The notes below the pieces were generated by a model. The model worked only from the letters and a program-made list of their open reading frames with translations. It searched no databases and was not told the origin of the DNA. Of a stretch of DNA of 64,000 nt, positions 16,487 to 26,569 are shown in pieces. Origin of the DNA: Actinomadura rudentiformis. GTDB lineage: Bacteria; Actinomycetota; Actinomycetes; Streptosporangiales; Streptosporangiaceae. Numbering within the stretch: the first letter of the stretch is position 1; each line of letters begins with the position of its first letter. Location: the NCBI RefSeq assembly GCF_008923185.1, contig NZ_WBMT01000003.1:434001-498000 (forward strand), read 5' to 3'. Both the position numbers and the translations under genes were made by a program.

Positions 16487-17113
16487 TCAGGTCTGCTCTA
16501 TGTAACCCGCCAGATAGCCGTGGATCAGGCGCTCGGCCTCGGCGAGGATCTCGGGGTCGCCGTCGGGGTTGCGGCGGAAGGCCATCTTGAAGACGGCGTC
16601 GGCGGTCTCGACGGAGATGGCCAGGGCGAGCGCCAGCTGGGGGGTGTCGTTGACCGCGAAGTTGTCCACGATCATCTTGCGGAGCCGGTCGGCCACCACG
16701 GCGTTGTTGTCGGCGGCGGAGTCGAGCAGGTTGATGTCGGCCACGTCACCGAAGCGCAGCACCCGGAATCCGGGCACCTTGCGATGCATGTCCACGTAGA
16801 TGTCGATGATCACGCCCACCGTGTCGGACCAGTTGGAGAAGGCCCCCTCCGCCAGTTGCCTGGAGACGCGCTGCCCGAAGAGCTCCAGGTTGCGCAGCGC
16901 CAGCGCCTGGGCGACCGCCCGCTTGTCCGGGAAGAACTGGTAGACCGAGCCGATCGCGACCTCCGCGCGCTGCGCGATCCGCGTCGTGGTGAGCCCGTCG
17001 TAGCCGTCCTCGTCGAGGATCTCCGCGCAGGCGTCGAGCATGCGCTGGACTCGTTCGGCGCTGCGACGCTGGGCGGGGCGGCGGCGCAGTGGGGTCCGGA
17101 TATCCGTCACCAT
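16487..17113 (-). CDS. TetR-family transcriptional regulator
   Basis: A 208-aa protein with an N-terminal TetR helix-turn-helix (TTTRIAQRAEVAIGSVYQFF, DKRAVAQAL) and an all-helical C-terminal ligand domain that matches the TetR_C common actinobacterial type. The Arg-rich start (RRRPAQRRSAERVQ) is typical. It precedes the scramblase-like gene on the same strand. Its operator is not evident upstream. The nearby 31-bp inverted repeat at 14610-14640 is one candidate target, but linkage is by proximity only. Confidence 0.92.
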   Translation of the reverse strand: MVTDIRTPLRRRPAQRRSAERVQRMLDACAEILDEDGYDGLTTTRIAQRAEVAIGSVYQFFPDKRAVAQALALRNLELFGQRVSRQLAEGAFSNWSDTVGVIIDIYVDMHRKVPGFRVLRFGDVADINLLDSAADNNAVVADRLRKMIVDNFAVNDTPQLALALAISVETADAVFKMAFRRNPDGDPEILAEAERLIHGYLAGYIEQT

Positions 17114-17312
17114 CCCATTGTCGCGCGTGGCGGCGGGCTACGGGACCGGCACCTTGCGTAGGTGCACGACCGTGCCACCCCACAGCCACGCCACAGCCAC
17201 CTTTCCACCAGACAAGCTGCGCCTGCCGCCTACCTGACTGCCCTGAACAGGGCCTAAAATGCGAGAGTTATTCGTGTTCGTGCGGGAGATTCGGGTGGGC
17301 AGAGGGGATCAC

Positions 17313-18638
<1,326 letters not shown>

Positions 18639-18688
18639 GACAGGACGTGCCGGGCCATCGGGCGGGGGCCGGTGGCCCGGTTCGCCTT

Positions 18689-18734
18689 GGCTCAACTCTC
18701 TGATCACTGCAGGCTCAACTCTCTGATCACTGCA
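18689..18734. repeat. 23-bp tandem duplication over a stop codon
   Basis: The unit beginning GGCTCAACTCTCTGATCACT is present twice (18689-18711 and 18712-18734), between the convergent GH1 and LCP genes. The second copy encodes the last residues and stop (18727-18729) of the LCP protein; the first copy is a downstream duplicate of that gene end. Confidence 0.95.
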
Positions 18735-19680
18735 GGCTCGCGAAGAGCCGCTGCGCGGCGGGCTGAGACCACTGGACGCGGTTCGGGTCGCCGGGGTACG
18801 GCTCGACCGGCACGGTGACGAACTTCATCGTGGACGGATCGCCGGTGCTGCGTGCCAGGTCGTACATCGAGCGCAGGCCCAGCCCCGGGTCGGTGGTGAT
18901 CGACTTGGTCGCGGCCCGCAGGAACGAGTAGAGCCGGGCCGGGTTGGCCAGCTCCGCCTTCGCCTTCGTGGCCATGGCGCTCATGAGCTGCTGCTGGCGC
19001 TTGATCCGGGAGAGGTCGGAGCCGTCGCCGACGGTGTAGCGGGCGCGGGCGTAGGCAAGGGCCTGCTCGCCGTCCAGGTGCTGCCTGCCTGCGGCCAGCC
19101 GGAGCTTGGCCTTGGGGTCGTTGATGGCCTTCGGCACGGTGAGTTCTACCCCGCCGAGAGCGTCGACCATGTTCGTGAACCCGCTGAAGTCGATCTCCAT
19201 GACGTGATCGACCCGTACCCCCGTGGTGGCCTCGACGGTCTTCCACGCACAGGTCAGCCCGGCGTTGTTGAACGCCGAGTTGATCATCCCGGTCTGCGCC
19301 GGGAGGGTCGTGCCGTTCGCGTTCTGGCAGGACGGGATCCGCACCACCGAGTCCCGCGGCAGGCTGATCGCCCGTACGTTCTGACCGCTCGCCGGCACAT
19401 GGAAAAGGATCATGGTGTCGGTGCGGGCGCCGTCCTCCCTCCCGTACTGCGAGTTGGCCCCCGCGCGGCTGTCGGAGCCCACGACGAGGAAGTTCTCGGC
19501 CTTGGTGCGCTTGGGCGGCCGGTCGCCCAGATCGTCGGCGCTCACATGCCGGATGTTGCCGTCCAGCCCGCTGTACACGACGTACGCGCCGGCCGTCATC
19601 AGGCCCAGAAGGGCGACCGCGATGCCCATCGACCAGCGCACACGGTTGGACGGCCCTCGCGGGGCCCTGTGCCTGCTCAT
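18727..19680 (-). CDS. LCP-family (LytR-CpsA-Psr) wall-polymer ligase
   Basis: A 317-aa LCP protein: short cytoplasmic tail, one TM helix (MGIAVALLGLMTAGAYVVYS), then the extracytoplasmic catalytic domain with LVVGSDSRAG, GARTDTMILFHVPA, AISLPRDSVV, LDGEQALAYARARY and DLSRIKRQQQLMSAM. The conserved Arg and Asp residues that bind the polyprenyl-pyrophosphate lipid are present. LCP enzymes attach teichoic acid, arabinogalactan or capsule-type polymers to peptidoglycan. The ATG has GGAGG and AGGAG upstream. No glycan cluster is adjacent, only a decayed sugar-nucleotide epimerase upstream. Confidence 0.93.
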   Translation of the reverse strand: MSRHRAPRGPSNRVRWSMGIAVALLGLMTAGAYVVYSGLDGNIRHVSADDLGDRPPKRTKAENFLVVGSDSRAGANSQYGREDGARTDTMILFHVPASGQNVRAISLPRDSVVRIPSCQNANGTTLPAQTGMINSAFNNAGLTCAWKTVEATTGVRVDHVMEIDFSGFTNMVDALGGVELTVPKAINDPKAKLRLAAGRQHLDGEQALAYARARYTVGDGSDLSRIKRQQQLMSAMATKAKAELANPARLYSFLRAATKSITTDPGLGLRSMYDLARSTGDPSTMKFVTVPVEPYPGDPNRVQWSQPAAQRLFASLQ

Positions 19681-19849
19681 TTCTCCTACCTCCGGAAACC
19701 AATTGGTCCAGGTTGTCCCACTCCGAGGTACGCGCCAGACCCCCGTAGAGGCTCACCCGGGCCCGTGGGCAGGCGTCCGCCACGTGCTGGGCATTGGTCA
19801 GCCGGTCTGCACGCAGACGGCGCGTCATGGCTCAAGGGACTCGGATCAA

Positions 19850-19874
19850 GGCCGCGAGGGAACACCTCGCGGCC
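19850..19874. terminator. Perfect 10-bp hairpin
   Basis: GGCCGCGAGG-GAACA-CCTCGCGGCC lies within the 414-bp gap between the LCP and EphD-like genes. It may terminate the EphD-like transcript, which ends about 220 bp to the right on the minus strand, or be left over from the dead gene. Confidence 0.45.
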
Positions 19875-19914
19875 GTGGACACCGTCATGGACGCGGGCCT
19901 GGATGCCCGCGCCG

Positions 19915-19998
19915 GCTCCGCCAGCCGGTCGACGAGGATGCTCCCGATGAAACCTCGGCGCCGGTGACGAGCACCTTGCGTGCCTTCAAGCCGTTCAA
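19915..19998 (-). pseudogene. Remnant of an NAD-dependent epimerase/dehydratase
   Basis: From a TTG at 19996-19998, which has GGAG about 8 bp upstream, the minus strand reads LNGLKARKVLVTGA. After a one-base deletion it continues GGFIGSILVDRLAEP in the next frame. Together this is the N-terminal Rossmann signature (VLVTGAGGFIGS) of extended SDR sugar-nucleotide epimerases. Homology fades after about 30 residues. The fragment is frameshifted and truncated, so it is dead. The rest of the 414-bp gap (19681-20094) shows no gene. Confidence 0.65.
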
Positions 19999-20094
19999 CG
20001 GCCGTACTCCACGATCAGTTCCAAGGGGACGGCCCCGCTGGGCCCGGCGGTCGGGATCACGGACCCGGCGGGGGCTTCGTCACACACCTTTGAT

Positions 20095-21894
20095 CTATTG
20101 GCCGGTCCCGTCGTCCGGTCGCTGCCGTTCGAGACGCTGCTGGGTCCGTTCGCCCACGCGGCGCCCGAAGCGCGCCACCGCGCGTCTGGCGCCTGGCGAG
20201 AGGCGGGAGAGCACCCGGCCTGCCTGGGCCTCGGCAGTCACAGGGACCACGGCACGGTTGTGCTGAACGGCCCGCATGATGGCCTCGGCGACCCGTTCCG
20301 CCGGATAGCCGCGGCGTTCGAACACCCGTATCGCCTGCTCGCGCAGCTGCTCGGCGACCGCGGGGTCAATGCCGACGAACTGCACGTGGCGTTTGATCGG
20401 GGTGTTGACGAGGCCGGGACAGACCGCGGTCACGCCGATCCCGTCCGGCTCCAGTTCCACCCGCAGGCACTCGCTCAACTGGAGCACAGCCGCCTTGGTG
20501 GTCGCGTAGGCGGGCAGGCGGGCGCTGGGCGCGAACGCCGCCATCGACGCCACGTTGACCAGGTGACCGCCTTCGCCGCGCTCGGCCATCTGCCGCCCGA
20601 ACAGCCGGCAGCCCCGGTACACACCGTCGAGGTTGACCGAGCGGATGCGGTTCCATGCCTCCTCGTCGGTGTCCAGCAGCGCTCCGCTGATCCAGATGCC
20701 CGCGTTGTTGACGACCACGTCCGGCACGCCGAACGTGGCGCGCACGTAGTCGGCGAACCGCTCCATCCCGTCGGCGTCGGCCACGTCCACCCGGTAGACG
20801 TGGGCCTCGCCGCCCTTCGCGGCGATCTCGTCCGCCGTGTGCTTGGCCGCGCCCTCGTCGATGTCAGCCGCCACGACCCTGGCCCCGGCGCCCGCGAAGG
20901 CCACCGCTGTGGCACGACCGATGCCGCTGCCCGCGCCGGTGACCACCACGAGCTGGCCGCCGAAGTCCTTGCCCGGCTCGCCCGCCGCCCGGGCGCGCAG
21001 TAGATCTTGGGTCTCCGCCCCGCCCTCGACGTGGTCGACGAACTCGGTGATCCACCGGGCCACCGTGTCCGGATGGCTGCGGGCCACCCAGTGCCCGGCC
21101 GGCACGCGCCGCACGTACAGCCGGCTTGCCCTGCCGCGCGCCGACAGCAGCAGGCTCTGCACGGCGTACCGGTCCTTCGTCGGCACGATCAGCTGGACCG
21201 GCACGTCCGTGCGCGCCTCGCCTTCGGGTGGGTTCTGCCGTCCCATGTTGGCCCGGTAGAGCCCCAGCCCGTTGAGAGCGTCGCGGTGCAGCGTCGGCGC
21301 CGGGTGGCCGGGTCGTGGTTCGGCGCCCTCCATCGCCCGCATCCCGCGTTCGAACACGAGCGGGATGGTCCGCGCGAGCAGTTCACCCGTACGCGGGGCG
21401 ATCAGCAGCGGCATGTACGCGCTGCGCCGTACCTGTCCCAACACCTCCAGGACGCCGCGCGGCCCGGTCCGTGCCGTGTCCTGTGCCCATCGCGCGACGT
21501 GCTGCCGCGCCGGGCCCGAGATCGAGGTGAACGAGGCGATCCGGCCGGCGAGGCGATCACCGGTCACCGCCTCCCAGCCCTGGATCGAGCCCCAGTCATG
21601 GCCGACCAGATGCACCGGCCCTTCGACGCCGACCCCGTCGAGCACCGCCGCGAGATCCTCCATGAGCATGTCCAGCTCGTAGTGGAGCGGATTCTCGGGA
21701 GTGGTGGAGGCGCCGGCCCCGCGGACGTCGTAGGCGATCACCCGGAACCGGGTCGCGAGCCGTTCGGCCACCTCGTCCCACATCGCGCTGGTGTCGGGAT
21801 ACCCGTGGATCAGGACCACGGCGGGTCCCTGCTCCGCTCCCCGTTCGCGTACGGCCAGCTCGACTTCGCCCGATCTCACGCGGTGATCCCGCAT
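20095..21894 (-). CDS. Alpha/beta-hydrolase-SDR fusion protein (EphD-like)
   Basis: A 599-aa fusion. Residues 1 to about 290 are an epoxide-hydrolase-type alpha/beta-hydrolase: HGYPDTSAMW, nucleophile Asp100 in VGHDWGSIQGW, and a late histidine in AGHWVARSHP. Residues about 310-540 are a classical short-chain dehydrogenase: VVTGAGSGIGRATAVAF, NNAGIW, YATTKAAVLQLSE (Tyr-x3-Lys). Length and domain order match mycobacterial EphD (about 592 aa), which acts on epoxy fatty/mycolic acids. The hydrolase lid differs enough that the substrate here cannot be named. The ATG has GGAGG 7 bp upstream. Monocistronic. Confidence 0.9.
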   Translation of the reverse strand: MRDHRVRSGEVELAVRERGAEQGPAVVLIHGYPDTSAMWDEVAERLATRFRVIAYDVRGAGASTTPENPLHYELDMLMEDLAAVLDGVGVEGPVHLVGHDWGSIQGWEAVTGDRLAGRIASFTSISGPARQHVARWAQDTARTGPRGVLEVLGQVRRSAYMPLLIAPRTGELLARTIPLVFERGMRAMEGAEPRPGHPAPTLHRDALNGLGLYRANMGRQNPPEGEARTDVPVQLIVPTKDRYAVQSLLLSARGRASRLYVRRVPAGHWVARSHPDTVARWITEFVDHVEGGAETQDLLRARAAGEPGKDFGGQLVVVTGAGSGIGRATAVAFAGAGARVVAADIDEGAAKHTADEIAAKGGEAHVYRVDVADADGMERFADYVRATFGVPDVVVNNAGIWISGALLDTDEEAWNRIRSVNLDGVYRGCRLFGRQMAERGEGGHLVNVASMAAFAPSARLPAYATTKAAVLQLSECLRVELEPDGIGVTAVCPGLVNTPIKRHVQFVGIDPAVAEQLREQAIRVFERRGYPAERVAEAIMRAVQHNRAVVPVTAEAQAGRVLSRLSPGARRAVARFGRRVGERTQQRLERQRPDDGTGQ

Positions 21895-21986
21895 CCTGCA
21901 CCTCCGCGGCTGAGGGTGCCCTTTGTTGCGAACGTACGCCCCTCAGGCGAGGTGTCCAGGGCATGAACGCGACGCGAGGCCAGGTT

Positions 21987-22748
21987 TCATGGTGTGTCCT
22001 CCAGGCGGATCATCAGTTGGGTCACCAGGCGTTCGGGGGGTGTGAGGGTGGGGGCGGTGAGATAGACCTCCCGCAGCGGCCCGGCCGGGAGGTGGCCGTG
22101 ATCCCCGCACCATGCGAGCAGGCCGTGCGCGGTCAGGGCGATCTGGTCGTACGGCCCGACGTGCGTGGCCAACGCGTACGAGCCGCCTGGCAGGACCTCG
22201 TCGGCGCGGCCGTCGTCACTCTCGGACGCCACGCCGACCACGAACTCGTCCGCCAGATCCAGCGGAAAGAGCCCGATCAGCGGCCCCTGCGGCGTCGCCG
22301 CGGCCAGCACTCGGGCCACGCACCGCGACGTCGCCTCGCCGATGGTGGTGGGCGTCGCCGCGTCCCGTTCGACGAAGACCGTGCGAGCCGGCTCGCGTAC
22401 GACCGTCACCTCCGCCCTGGGGAGCCCTTCGGCCAGTACGCGTTCAAGCAGGCTGAGCGCGTGACGGCGCCGGGCGAGGTCGGCCTGCATCCGGTCCCGG
22501 ACCGCCTCCAGAGCGCCGGTCCCGGATGACAGCACGGTGCCGATGTCCGGCAACGGCACATCCAGCGAACGCAGGAGACCGATGGACAAGGCCTCCCCGG
22601 CCTGGTCCGGCCGGTAGTAGCGGTAGCCAGAGGCAGGATCGACCCACGCAGGGGCCAGCAGGCCCACGTCGTCGTAGTGCCGCAACTGCTTGACGCTCAG
22701 ACGGCACAGGCGGGCGAACCGCCCGATCGGAAGGAGATCTTCGCTCAC
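21987..22748 (-). CDS. MerR-family regulator with GyrI-like effector domain
   Basis: A 253-aa protein: MerR helix-turn-helix (IGRFARLCRLSVKQLRHYDD, then SGYRYYRPDQ), dimerisation helix (RDRMQADLARRRHALSLLERVL), and a C-terminal GyrI/BmrR-like ligand-binding domain with GSYALATHVGPYDQIALTAHGLLAW. It is related to BmrR/TipA-type drug-responsive activators. The GTG at 22746-22748 has no ribosome site, and a MerR-type operator starts 12 bp upstream, so the transcript is probably leaderless. No efflux gene is adjacent, so autoregulation is the only visible target. Confidence 0.9.
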   Translation of the reverse strand: MSEDLLPIGRFARLCRLSVKQLRHYDDVGLLAPAWVDPASGYRYYRPDQAGEALSIGLLRSLDVPLPDIGTVLSSGTGALEAVRDRMQADLARRRHALSLLERVLAEGLPRAEVTVVREPARTVFVERDAATPTTIGEATSRCVARVLAAATPQGPLIGLFPLDLADEFVVGVASESDDGRADEVLPGGSYALATHVGPYDQIALTAHGLLAWCGDHGHLPAGPLREVYLTAPTLTPPERLVTQLMIRLEDTP

Positions 22749-22760
22749 ACGTCAAGCTTG

Positions 22761-22783
22761 GGCCCTCCCACGATGGGAAAGTC
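22761..22783. promoter_or_regulatory. MerR-type operator/promoter
   Basis: CCCTCCCAC-GA-TGGGAAAG is an interrupted dyad very like the spacer dyads of MerR promoters. It sits immediately before the MerR-family gene. Read on the minus strand, TGGACT could be the -35 and CAAGCT the -10 with the long 19-bp spacing usual for this family. Confidence 0.6.
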
Positions 22784-22817
22784 CAGCCCCGCCGCGTTCA
22801 GGGCGTTTCGCGGAGGT

Positions 22818-23918
22818 CTACGGTGTGGCGGTTAGTCCGGTGCAGGAGCGTAGGGCGTTCCAGCGCTTGACCTCGGCCTTCGCAGCGGCGCCGCTCAGGG
22901 GTAGGGGGAGGCCGGCGGAGATGCGGGCGGGCTTCCATCTGGCAGCTGAAACCTTGCCGTCCTGGAGCTTGAGCTGCAGGACGCCGGAGCTGGCGGTCTG
23001 GCCTGTGGCCGAGGAGAACACGAAGTTGCCCAGCCCATAGTGCACGTACTTGCCCTTGAGGTAACCACCGCCTTGCGGGACGTGCGCGTGGCCGCCGACG
23101 ACGACGTCGGCACCGGCCGCGATGAGCTGCTTGGCGAGGTCCTGCTGGCGGGGCAGCGGGCATGTCTTGAGCTCCTGCCCCCAGTGCAGGTGAACGATCA
23201 CGTAGTCGGAGCCTTGGCGCGCCTCCCGTACCGCCTTCACCATGCGCGGGACGTCCTTGGCCGAGGCGAGGCCGCCCTTGGCGTCGGTTGCGGTCCAGGC
23301 CGGGATCAGGTGATCGTCCAGCACCTGCGTCGCGCCGACGATCGCGAGCCGGTTGCCCTTGACGGTCACTCGGTGGGCCCGGTAGGCCTCGGCGGCGTTC
23401 TTGCCGATGCCCACCGTCGGGAAGCCGGTCCTGCGGATCGCCTTGAGGGAGTCGCGCAGCCCGGAGTCCATGAAGTCCATGCCGTGGTTGTTGGCCATCG
23501 AGGTCACATCCACCCCGGCCGCGCGCAGCGCCGTGAACGCCGACGCGGGCGCGCGGAACGTGAACTCCTTGCCGGGCGCGGGCGTACCACCGGTCGTGAT
23601 GGCGGTCTCCAGGTTGACCATGGCGAGGTCGGCGGCGCGGAGCGTCTTGGCGATGGGGCCGAGGGCCGTGGCGGGCTTGGCCAGCCGGGCACGGAGGTAG
23701 TCCTCGAAGTGCACGTCCCCGCCGAACGCGACGATGATCGGCTGCTTGGCCGCGGCGACCGTGTTGGGTGCCGGCGAACGGGTGGCGGCGGGTGTCCCGG
23801 ACTTCGCCGGGCCCGTTCCGCCCTCGGCCTCCGAACTCCCGGAGCCACTGCTGCAGGCACCCGCTGCCAGGGCCAGCACCCCGGTCACGGCGGTCATCGC
23901 CATCGCGTTCCTGCGCAT
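22818..23918 (-). CDS. CapA-family lipoprotein (copy 1)
   Basis: A 366-aa lipoprotein with a lipobox (ALAAGAC) and a low-complexity Ser/Glu/Gly linker, then a CapA/PGA_cap metallophosphoesterase-like domain: AFGGDVHFEDYLRARL, MANNHGMDFMDSG, DYVIVHLHWGQEL, GGHAHVPQGG, YGLGNFVFSS. These supply Asp, Asn-His, His and His-x-His metal ligands. The family includes polyglutamate-capsule protein CapA and many uncharacterised exported proteins in actinomycetes. The ATG at 23918 has AAGGAG about 13 bp or AGGG about 5 bp upstream. About 134 bp from its paralogue, same strand. No capsule synthase (CapB/C) is visible. Confidence 0.9.
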   Translation of the reverse strand: MRRNAMAMTAVTGVLALAAGACSSGSGSSEAEGGTGPAKSGTPAATRSPAPNTVAAAKQPIIVAFGGDVHFEDYLRARLAKPATALGPIAKTLRAADLAMVNLETAITTGGTPAPGKEFTFRAPASAFTALRAAGVDVTSMANNHGMDFMDSGLRDSLKAIRRTGFPTVGIGKNAAEAYRAHRVTVKGNRLAIVGATQVLDDHLIPAWTATDAKGGLASAKDVPRMVKAVREARQGSDYVIVHLHWGQELKTCPLPRQQDLAKQLIAAGADVVVGGHAHVPQGGGYLKGKYVHYGLGNFVFSSATGQTASSGVLQLKLQDGKVSAARWKPARISAGLPLPLSGAAAKAEVKRWNALRSCTGLTATP

Positions 23919-24052
23919 CGGACCCTCGTCTCCTTGATCGACTCGCCAAGCATGCCATGTGGCACCGACCGCCCCAACGACCCGAGTCCGCCGCCGGGCG
24001 GAGGGACAAGATCCACGTGAAACATCGCCGGTCACGTTCGGCTTACGGGTGA

Positions 24053-25117
24053 TCAGGCGGGCTGGGCCTTGACGTCGGCGCAGCTGCGGAGCCCCTCCCA
24101 CCGCGTCCGGGCCTGCTGGGCGAGCGTTCCGGTGAGCGGCTGCGGGATGCCTCCCGAGATCACCGCGGGCGCCCAGTCCGCCTTGGTGACCCGGGTGGCC
24201 TTCGCCTTGGGGTCGAGCGTGAGGGTGAGAACGCCACTCTGGGCCGTCAGTCCGTTGGAGTTGTAGAAGACGAAGTTACCGAGTCCGTAGTGGACGTACT
24301 TGCCTTTCAGGTAACCGCCGGCCTGCAGCACGTGCGCGTGGCTGCCCACGATGGCGTCCGCGCCCGCGTCGGCCAGCTGGGCGGCGAGCTCGCGCTGCAC
24401 CGGGGTGGCGCAGGAGTTACGTTCCTGTCCCCAGTGCAGGTTGACGATGACGACGTCCGCGTCCTTGCGTGCCTGCTGTACGGCTTGGACGAGGCGCGGC
24501 GCGTTCTTGGCCGACGCGAGCCCGGCCTTGGCGTCGGTGGCGGTCCAGACCTCGATCAGGTGGTCGTCGAGCACCTGGGTGGCCCCGATGATCGCGACCC
24601 GGGTGCCCTTGACGGTAATCGTGTACGGCCGGTACGCCTCGGCCGCGTTCCGCCCGATGCCGATGATCGGGAACCCGGCCTGACCGCTCGCCGCCAGGGA
24701 GTCCTGGAGCCCGGTGTCGCCGTAGTCCATGCCGTGGTTGTTGGCCATCGTCACCACGTCCAAGCCCGCCGCCTTGAGCGCCCGGAAGACGGTCGGCGGA
24801 GCGCGGAAGGTGTAGTCCTTGGGTGCGGGCGTCCCGGCGGTGGTGATCGCCGTCTCCAGGTTGACCATGGCCAGGTCGGCCTGGCGGAACTGCGCCGCGA
24901 TCGGCCCGAACGCGGTGTCCGGCGAGGAGGACAGCCTGGTCGCGAGCTCCCCCTCGAAGTGCACGTCCCCGCCGAAGGCGATGGTCAGCGGGCGCTTGTC
25001 GCCGCCTCTATTCCCCTCGGCGGACGCGCCCAGCAGCGAGCAGCCGCTCAGCGCCGCGCCCAGCGTCAGCAACGCCCCGGCTACGGCGAACCGCCCAATC
25101 CCACGTCTGGTCGGCAT
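24053..25117 (-). CDS. CapA-family lipoprotein (copy 2)
   Basis: A 354-aa paralogue of the preceding gene, with lipobox ALSGC and the same motif series: AFGGDVHFEGELATRL, MANNHGMDYGDTG, DVVIVNLHWGQER, GSHAHVLQAGG, YGLGNFVFYN. Metal-binding positions are conserved; the His-x-His motif reads SHAHV here and GHAHV in copy 1. The ATG at 25117 has GGGGAGG 6 bp upstream; the open frame runs further left but would overlap the next gene and lose the signal peptide. The high identity in parallel orientation indicates tandem duplication. It lies 128 bp after an Ag85-like esterase and may be expressed with it. Confidence 0.9.
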   Translation of the reverse strand: MPTRRGIGRFAVAGALLTLGAALSGCSLLGASAEGNRGGDKRPLTIAFGGDVHFEGELATRLSSSPDTAFGPIAAQFRQADLAMVNLETAITTAGTPAPKDYTFRAPPTVFRALKAAGLDVVTMANNHGMDYGDTGLQDSLAASGQAGFPIIGIGRNAAEAYRPYTITVKGTRVAIIGATQVLDDHLIEVWTATDAKAGLASAKNAPRLVQAVQQARKDADVVIVNLHWGQERNSCATPVQRELAAQLADAGADAIVGSHAHVLQAGGYLKGKYVHYGLGNFVFYNSNGLTAQSGVLTLTLDPKAKATRVTKADWAPAVISGGIPQPLTGTLAQQARTRWEGLRSCADVKAQPA

Positions 25118-25245
25118 CGCGACCTCCCCATCTGCGCCGTCGTCCCCTGTTGGATGCCGCGGCGGGGGCCCGAGTTCTGGCCGGAATCGGGCGAAGTCGG
25201 CGAAGGAGGCGAAGTCCATGCAAAGGGAGGTGGTCGTCTGCGGGG

Positions 25246-26286
25246 TCAGGACGTTCGCTTGGCCCCGATGGCCTTCATCATCAGCGGCCAGGAACGGTTC
25301 ATCTCGACGATCCAGTAACCCCACTGGTGCCACCCGTCCTTGTAGATGTGGGTGGTCACCGGGATCTTGAGCTGCCGGAGACGGGCGGCAAGGGAGACGT
25401 TGGTCGCTCCGGCGACCGCCTCGCTGATGCCGCCGACCAGCCGAGCCTTGACGAACTCCCAGCCCACGAAGGGCGGGTCGAGCTTGCCGGGGTTGCCGGT
25501 CGTTCCGGAGGAGAGGTAGATCCCGGTGCCGCGCAGGTTCTTGGCCAGAACGTAAGGGTCGTGCTGCTGCCAATTGCGCGCGTGCTTGTCAGGCTTACCC
25601 CAGATCCTGAACGGATCCTGACCGGGGTTGAAGACAAATCCCTCCGCCATGATGATCGCCGGGATTCCCGGCTTGGTGAGGTGCACGATGCCGCTGTAGG
25701 AAGCGGCGTACCTGAACAGCCCCCGATGACGCGCGGCGTACGTGATGGCACCTTGGCCGCCGGACGACAGCCCCATGGCGGCCCGCGCCGTACCCGCGCG
25801 GTAATTCCGCTCCATGAGCTGGATGACCTCCTTGGTGTGGAAGGTCTCCCACATGGGCGTCCCGCCCTTGCCGTAGTTGTACCAGTCCGTGTACGAGCCG
25901 TTCACGCCGCCTTCTGGCATCACGACCATCACGTTGTAGCGGGCCGCGAGCTTTTCGATGTCGGTGCTGCGGGTCCAGGAGATGTAACTGTCATTGCCGC
26001 CGTGGTAGGCGTAGAGGACGGGCCAGCGCTTCTTCGACGTGCGGGACCATCCCTTAGGCGTGATGACGCGGACCTTTACCGACGTGCGCAGTGCGGGAGA
26101 ACGCACGGTGGCGTCGAAGGTGCGTGCGTCGATCCGCTTCTGGGCCGTGATGGCGGCTCCGGTGTCCGCCTTCCTGAGCGCTGCGGCGCCCGCTTCGGCC
26201 GGTGCTAGAAGTGCGCCCGCCACAATCGTTCCGGTGACGGTCGTCGCCAAGGCAGCCATGCGCAAACGGCGGCGTTCACTCGCCAT
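25246..26286 (-). CDS. Secreted antigen-85-like esterase (second copy)
   Basis: A 346-aa paralogue of the esterase at 57-1085. Signal peptide in the first 35 residues (AALATTVTGTIVAGALLAPA). Motifs: YAYHGGNDSYISWTRSTDI, VVMPEGGVNGSYTDWYNYGKG, nucleophile GLSSG (Ser174), and WHQWGYW with the probable catalytic His320, followed by WPLMMKAIGAKR as in copy 1. Copy 1 has HSWPYW at that point, so this copy has Gln in place of Ser. The ATG has GGAG 8 bp upstream. It heads a same-strand run with two CapA lipoproteins and has no lipid genes beside it, so the two paralogues may use different substrates. Confidence 0.88.
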   Translation of the reverse strand: MASERRRLRMAALATTVTGTIVAGALLAPAEAGAAALRKADTGAAITAQKRIDARTFDATVRSPALRTSVKVRVITPKGWSRTSKKRWPVLYAYHGGNDSYISWTRSTDIEKLAARYNVMVVMPEGGVNGSYTDWYNYGKGGTPMWETFHTKEVIQLMERNYRAGTARAAMGLSSGGQGAITYAARHRGLFRYAASYSGIVHLTKPGIPAIIMAEGFVFNPGQDPFRIWGKPDKHARNWQQHDPYVLAKNLRGTGIYLSSGTTGNPGKLDPPFVGWEFVKARLVGGISEAVAGATNVSLAARLRQLKIPVTTHIYKDGWHQWGYWIVEMNRSWPLMMKAIGAKRTS

Positions 26287-26569
26287 AGGTCTTCTCCGAT
26301 GTCAGTGCCGGCCCGACTGTGCGGTGAGGATCGCCGCGCTTCCCACGTTCGGCGCGCAACGCGAATCCCCGGCAGGCGAGCGCCTGTCCCGCGCGGGTCC
26401 CCCGAGACGCTAGCGAAGAAGATCATCTCTGCGACAGTGCTCGGCGCGACATAAATGGCAGCCGGAAATTATGCCTCTGGTGACAAAAGTGAGCGGGTGC
26501 GGACGGCCAGTCACCATGTGCCGTTGTCAGCCGATATCAACAAGTGACTATTGGGGGCCATTCCAATAA

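Noticed and set aside
26287..26569. Possible small gene between the second Ag85-like esterase and the SPFH gene
   Set aside because: Only short frames without ribosome sites; the region is AT-richer and best read as a promoter for the esterase and the end of the SPFH gene.
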